This document shows, piece by piece, positions 60,952-64,000 of a stretch of 64,000 bases of DNA (position 1 is its first letter; every line of letters begins with the position of its first letter). The position numbers and the translations under genes were made by a program. The stretch lies in contig NZ_CP082922.1 of assembly GCF_019931675.1 (NCBI RefSeq), forward strand, positions 1,379,001 through 1,443,000, given 5' to 3'. The notes beneath the pieces were generated by a model, which saw only the letters and a list, made by a program, of their open reading frames with translations, was not told the origin of the DNA and did no database searches. The DNA is from Nocardioides rotundus (GTDB lineage Bacteria; Actinomycetota; Actinomycetes; Propionibacteriales; Nocardioidaceae).

Positions 60952-61485
60952 TCATCCGAGAGGCGGGGTAGCCGAGCGGGGCGGCGTAGCAGGCGAGTCC
61001 CGCAGGTGCCGCTGCCACCAGGTGATGTCCACCAGCCGCCCGTGCTTGCGGCCGACCTCGCGCAGCGTGCCGACCTCGGTGAAGCCGCACCGCCGATGCA
61101 GCGCGGTGGAGGCGGGATTGGGCTGGGCGACGACCGCGATCACCGTGTGGATCCCGTCGGCGGCGAGCCGCTCCAGGAGGGCGCCGTACAGCTGCCGACC
61201 GAGCCCCCGGCCGCCCGCCTCGGGCGAGAGGTAGATCGAGGTCTCCCGGGTCCCGGAGTACGCCGGCCGCTGGCGGAACGGCGAGGAGTAGGCGAAGCCG
61301 GCGACGGCACCCTCCTCCTCGGCCACCAGGAGGTGGGTGCCGGCCTCGTCCGCGTCGACCTTCTCCTGCCAGAGCGCCTCGCCCTGCGGCTCGAGGTCGA
61401 ACGTGGCGACCGAGTGCTCGACGTGGTGGTCATAGATCGCGGCGATCGCGGGTACGTCGGCTGCAGTGGCGGGTCGGATCGGCAC
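60952..61485 (-). CDS. GNAT N-acetyltransferase, phosphinothricin-acetyltransferase-like
   Basis: The protein has 177 residues from the GTG at 61485 (IRPATAADVPAIAAIYDHHV follows), with AGGATGGG upstream. The acetyl-CoA loop is GGRGLGRQLYGALLERL; other family parts are TSIYLSPEAGG and GFTEVGTLREVGRKHGRLVD, with aromatic TWWQRHL. Relatives acetylate phosphinothricin or methionine sulfoximine, glutamine-synthetase inhibitors, or unrelated amines. The substrate is not known here. The C-terminal tail is Pro/Ser rich. Confidence 0.88.
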   Translation of the reverse strand: MPIRPATAADVPAIAAIYDHHVEHSVATFDLEPQGEALWQEKVDADEAGTHLLVAEEEGAVAGFAYSSPFRQRPAYSGTRETSIYLSPEAGGRGLGRQLYGALLERLAADGIHTVIAVVAQPNPASTALHRRCGFTEVGTLREVGRKHGRLVDITWWQRHLRDSPATPPRSATPPLG

Positions 61486-61602
61486 GCACCCATCCTGGCC
61501 CACCGAGGTCTGCGAGGATGCGGCGGTGAGCTCGCCCGCGCGACGGGTGGACCGGGCGGACGGGCTGCGAGACGACCGATGGCTGGAGGTGTGGGGGAGA
61601 CG

Positions 61603-61797
61603 ATGAGGCACACGGAGTTCTGGGCGCGGATGGAGCGTGCGCTGGGCGCGTCGTACCACCGCCACTGGGCCGAGTCCCAGGTGCTGTCCGCGCTCGGCTC
61701 GCGGACGCCGGTCGAGGCGCTGGACGCGGGCGTGCCGCCCAAGGAGGTGTGGCGGGCCGTGTGGGCCGCGCTCGAGCTGCCCGAGCGGGACCGGTGA
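61603..61797 (+). CDS. DUF3046 protein
   Basis: This 64-residue protein contains MRHTEFWARMERALG, YHRHWAESQVLSALGSRTPV and GVPPKEVWRAVWAALELP. DUF3046 is a small actinobacterial family consistently encoded just upstream of recA; its function is unknown. The stop overlaps the MFS start as GTGA. Here an MFS gene is inserted between it and recA. Confidence 0.92.
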   Translation: MRHTEFWARMERALGASYHRHWAESQVLSALGSRTPVEALDAGVPPKEVWRAVWAALELPERDR

Positions 61798-63056
61798 CCG
61801 CGCCGGCGGGCGTCCGTCCCGACCTGGCGGCCGCGCAGCGCCGCACCGTGCGCACGCTGGTCGCCGGCCAGGCGGTCGGCGCGATGGGCATCACCATCGG
61901 CATCGCCACCGCCTCCCTGCTGGCGCTGGAGCTCTCGGGGTCCGAGCGCTACGCCGGTCTCGCGCAGACCTTCCAGGTGCTCGGCACCGCCGTCTTCGCC
62001 TACCTGTTGGCGAGGGTGATGGGCCGGCGCGGGCGCCGGGTCGGGCTGGTGCTGGGGTACGTCGCCGGCGCGGCGGGCGCGCTGCTGGCCGTGCTCGCGG
62101 GCGTGCTCGGGTCGATGACGGTGTTGCTCGCCGGGGCGGTGTTGCTGGGCGCCACCACGGCGGCCAACCAGGGTGCGCGGTACGCCGCCACCGACCTTGC
62201 CGAGGACCACCACCGCGGCCGGGCGCTCTCGCTGGTCGTCTGGGCGACCACGATCGGCGCGGTCCTCGGGCCGAACCTCACCGGCCCCGCGGGGCGGCTC
62301 AGCGCCACGCTCGGGATCCCCGCGCTCACCGGGCCGTTCCTGATCGGCGCGGTCGCGATGGTGGCCGCGGCGGCGGTGCTGGCCGTCTTCTTGCGCCCGG
62401 ACCCGCTGCTCCTCGCCCGCGAGGCCGGCGGTCACGTCCCGGCGGCCTCGTCGGGTACGTCGTGGGGCCGGGCACTCGCGGTGGTCCGGGAGCGGCCTGT
62501 GGTCGGGGCGGCCGTCGCCGGGATGTCCCTGGCGCATGCGGTGATGATCTCGGTGATGGTGATGACGCCCCTGCACATGGAGCACGGTGGCGCCGGGCTC
62601 GAGGTGATCGGCGTGGTCATCTCCGTCCACGTGCTCGGGATGTTCGCGTTCTCCCCGGTGGTCGGCTGGGCCTGCGACCGGGTCGGCCGGGGCCGGGTGC
62701 TCGCGGGTGGCGGGGTCCTGCTGCTGGTGGCGCTGCTGTGCGCCGGGCGCTCGCCGGAGGGGAGCTCGCCGCTGATCTTCGCCGGGCTGTTCCTGCTCGG
62801 CCTCGGCTGGTCGTGCGCGACCGTGGCGGCCGCGACCCTGGTCGCCGACCACTCGCCGCTGGCCACGCGCACCGACGTGCAGGGCAGTGCGGACGTGGCG
62901 ATGAGCCTCACCGCGGCCGCCGCGGGCGGCCTGTCGGGGCTGGTGATGGCCGCGGGCGGCTACCCGGTGCTCACCCTGCTGGCCGGGGTGCTGGCCGCCG
63001 GTGTCGTAGCCGCGGGGGTGCTGTCGCTGCGCGGCGATCGGGTCGCGCCCGCCTGA
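61794..63056 (+). CDS. Major facilitator superfamily transporter
   Basis: The protein has 420 residues from a GTG overlapping the DUF3046 stop. About twelve helices are visible, with the MFS loop 2-3 motif as ARVMGRRGRRVGLVLGYVAG and a loop 8-9 copy WACDRVGRGRVLAGGGVLL. The first helices read VRTLVAGQAVGAMGITIGIA. It looks like a drug or metabolite efflux carrier of the DHA1 type; the substrate is unknown. It stands between DUF3046 and recA. Confidence 0.88.
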   Translation: MTAPAGVRPDLAAAQRRTVRTLVAGQAVGAMGITIGIATASLLALELSGSERYAGLAQTFQVLGTAVFAYLLARVMGRRGRRVGLVLGYVAGAAGALLAVLAGVLGSMTVLLAGAVLLGATTAANQGARYAATDLAEDHHRGRALSLVVWATTIGAVLGPNLTGPAGRLSATLGIPALTGPFLIGAVAMVAAAAVLAVFLRPDPLLLAREAGGHVPAASSGTSWGRALAVVRERPVVGAAVAGMSLAHAVMISVMVMTPLHMEHGGAGLEVIGVVISVHVLGMFAFSPVVGWACDRVGRGRVLAGGGVLLLVALLCAGRSPEGSSPLIFAGLFLLGLGWSCATVAAATLVADHSPLATRTDVQGSADVAMSLTAAAAGGLSGLVMAAGGYPVLTLLAGVLAAGVVAAGVLSLRGDRVAPA

Positions 63057-63099
63057 GCCGCGGGGTCGCCGTACGACACGCCGGGCGGGGCGCGCAGAT

Positions 63100-63113
63100 C
63101 GAACAGTTGTTCG
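63100..63113. promoter_or_regulatory. LexA (SOS) box upstream of recA
   Basis: CGAACAGTTGTTCG is a perfect palindrome that fits the CGAAC-N4-GTTCG LexA site of Gram-positive and actinobacterial SOS genes. It lies about 136 bases before the recA ATG. It implies LexA repression and induction by DNA damage. Confidence 0.85.
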
Positions 63114-63184
63114 TACTAGTGTGCTGTCCACAGGTACGACGCGGGGAGCGGTTCTCCACAAGGGCCCGCTGGTCCTACCGACAC

Positions 63185-63206
63185 TGTCGGTGGAGCGCTC
63201 TAGCGT
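63185..63206 (+). promoter_or_regulatory. RecA-NDp-type promoter of recA (PafBC class)
   Basis: TGTCGGTGG at 63185-63193 and TAGCGT at 63201-63206 fit the actinobacterial RecA-NDp motif (TTGTCRGTGG, then TAGNGT), which is LexA-independent and used by the PafBC activator in mycobacteria. It is about 45 bases upstream of the ATG. It would give recA a second damage-responsive promoter. Confidence 0.75.
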
Positions 63207-63248
63207 CGAAGGCGTACCTGGCACACGACGAGACAACGAGGAGACACC

Positions 63249-64000
63249 ATGGCTGGTGGAGACCGCGAGAAGGCACTGGACGCCGCTCTCGCCAACATCG
63301 AGCGGCAGTTCGGCAAGGGCTCGGTCATGCGACTGGGCGACGAGACCAGGGCGCCGCTGGAGGTGATCCCCACCGGCGCGATCTCGCTCGACATCGCGCT
63401 CGGCCTGGGCGGTCTCCCGCGCGGTCGCGTCGTGGAGATCTACGGCCCGGAGTCGTCGGGAAAGACCACGGTCGCGCTGCACGCGGTCGCGAACGCCCAG
63501 CGGGCCGGCGGCATCGTGGCGTTCATCGACGCCGAGCACGCGCTCGACCCGGAGTACGCGAAGGCCCTCGGCGTGGACACCGACGCCCTGCTGGTCTCCC
63601 AGCCGGACTCCGGTGAGCAGGCGCTCGAGATCGCCGACATGCTGATCCGCTCCGGCGCGCTCGACCTGATCGTCATCGACTCCGTGGCCGCCCTGGTGCC
63701 GCGCGCGGAGATCGAGGGCGAGATGGGCGACAGCCACGTCGGCCTGCAGGCCCGCCTGATGAGCCAGGCGCTGCGGAAGATGACCGGTGCCCTCAACGGC
63801 TCGGGCACCACCGCGATCTTCATCAACCAGCTGCGCGAGAAGATCGGCGTGATGTTCGGCTCCCCGGAGACCACCACCGGTGGCCGGGCGCTGAAGTTCT
63901 ACTCCTCCGTGCGCCTGGACGTGCGCCGGATCGAGACCCTCAAGGACGGCCAGGACATGGTCGGCAACCGGACCCGGGTCAAGGTCGTGAAGAACAAGGT
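63249..64000 (+). CDS. recA: RecA recombinase, N-terminal part
   Basis: Forms the ATP-dependent filament for strand exchange and for LexA self-cleavage. 250 codons are present; the gene continues past the window end. Walker A is GPESSGKTT (66-74). Also present are [38 protein letters not shown], loop L1 [20 protein letters not shown], and loop L2 [27 protein letters not shown] precedes the ATG. No intein is visible in the part shown. Confidence 0.98.
   Translation, partial: MAGGDREKALDAALANIERQFGKGSVMRLGDETRAPLEVIPTGAISLDIALGLGGLPRGRVVEIYGPESSGKTTVALHAVANAQRAGGIVAFIDAEHALDPEYAKALGVDTDALLVSQPDSGEQALEIADMLIRSGALDLIVIDSVAALVPRAEIEGEMGDSHVGLQARLMSQALRKMTGALNGSGTTAIFINQLREKIGVMFGSPETTTGGRALKFYSSVRLDVRRIETLKDGQDMVGNRTRVKVVKNK

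Overview
The window is about 70% GC with actinobacterial gene content. The gene order ftsK / RodZ-like / rimO / pgsA / cinA / ClgR-like followed by DUF3046 and recA, the lipA-DUF4191 pair, a fused CydDC, a two-lipoyl-domain actinobacterial SucB and an apparent 6C RNA all point to the Propionibacteriales, most likely Nocardioides or a close relative. The taxonomic call is an inference from gene content and codon style; no rRNA is present.

Positions 1 to about 5.8 kb are accessory DNA. They hold the end of a GlxA-type regulator, a decayed pair of small genes, an Mrr-like nuclease, and an excisionase plus tyrosine integrase. A complete 1,314-bp IS3-family element with 3-bp target duplications splits the integrase gene, so the module is probably immobile. 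From 5.8 to 31 kb the DNA is core metabolism: glnA with a tandem GlnR operator, an RDD protein, a lipoate block (lipB, an ABC pair, lipA, DUF4191), a TIGR01777 epimerase, a tandem ABC exporter broken by one in-frame amber codon, sucB-lpdA (whose products need the lipoate made by LipA/LipB), pepA, gcvT with two small genes, phzF-like, thyA-dfrA-gntR, and dapA-rnj.

From 31 to 38.5 kb there is a probable 6C RNA, a cytochrome bd operon (cydA-cydB-cydDC) and a divergent BlaI-type repressor plus M56 peptidase, with a dyad in the shared control region. From 38.6 to 45.4 kb lies the tightly coupled ftsK / RodZ-like / rimO / pgsA cluster. A secreted ExeM/NucH-type nuclease and a GH15 enzyme separate pgsA from cinA and the ClgR-like regulator. 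From 51 to 61 kb are nei2 and lhr (overlapping DNA-repair genes), an acyl-CoA synthetase and a three-gene ABC-2 exporter. The window ends with a GNAT, DUF3046, an MFS exporter and the start of recA, whose upstream region carries both a LexA box and a RecA-NDp-type (PafBC) promoter.

No tRNA, rRNA or CRISPR array was recognised. I see no clearly novel multi-gene defence or secretion system. The observations most worth following are the integrase/IS structure, the nonsense codon in the tandem ABC exporter, the shared cyd/blaI operator, the 6C RNA facing cydDC, and a repeat family with one copy lying in frame inside cydDC.
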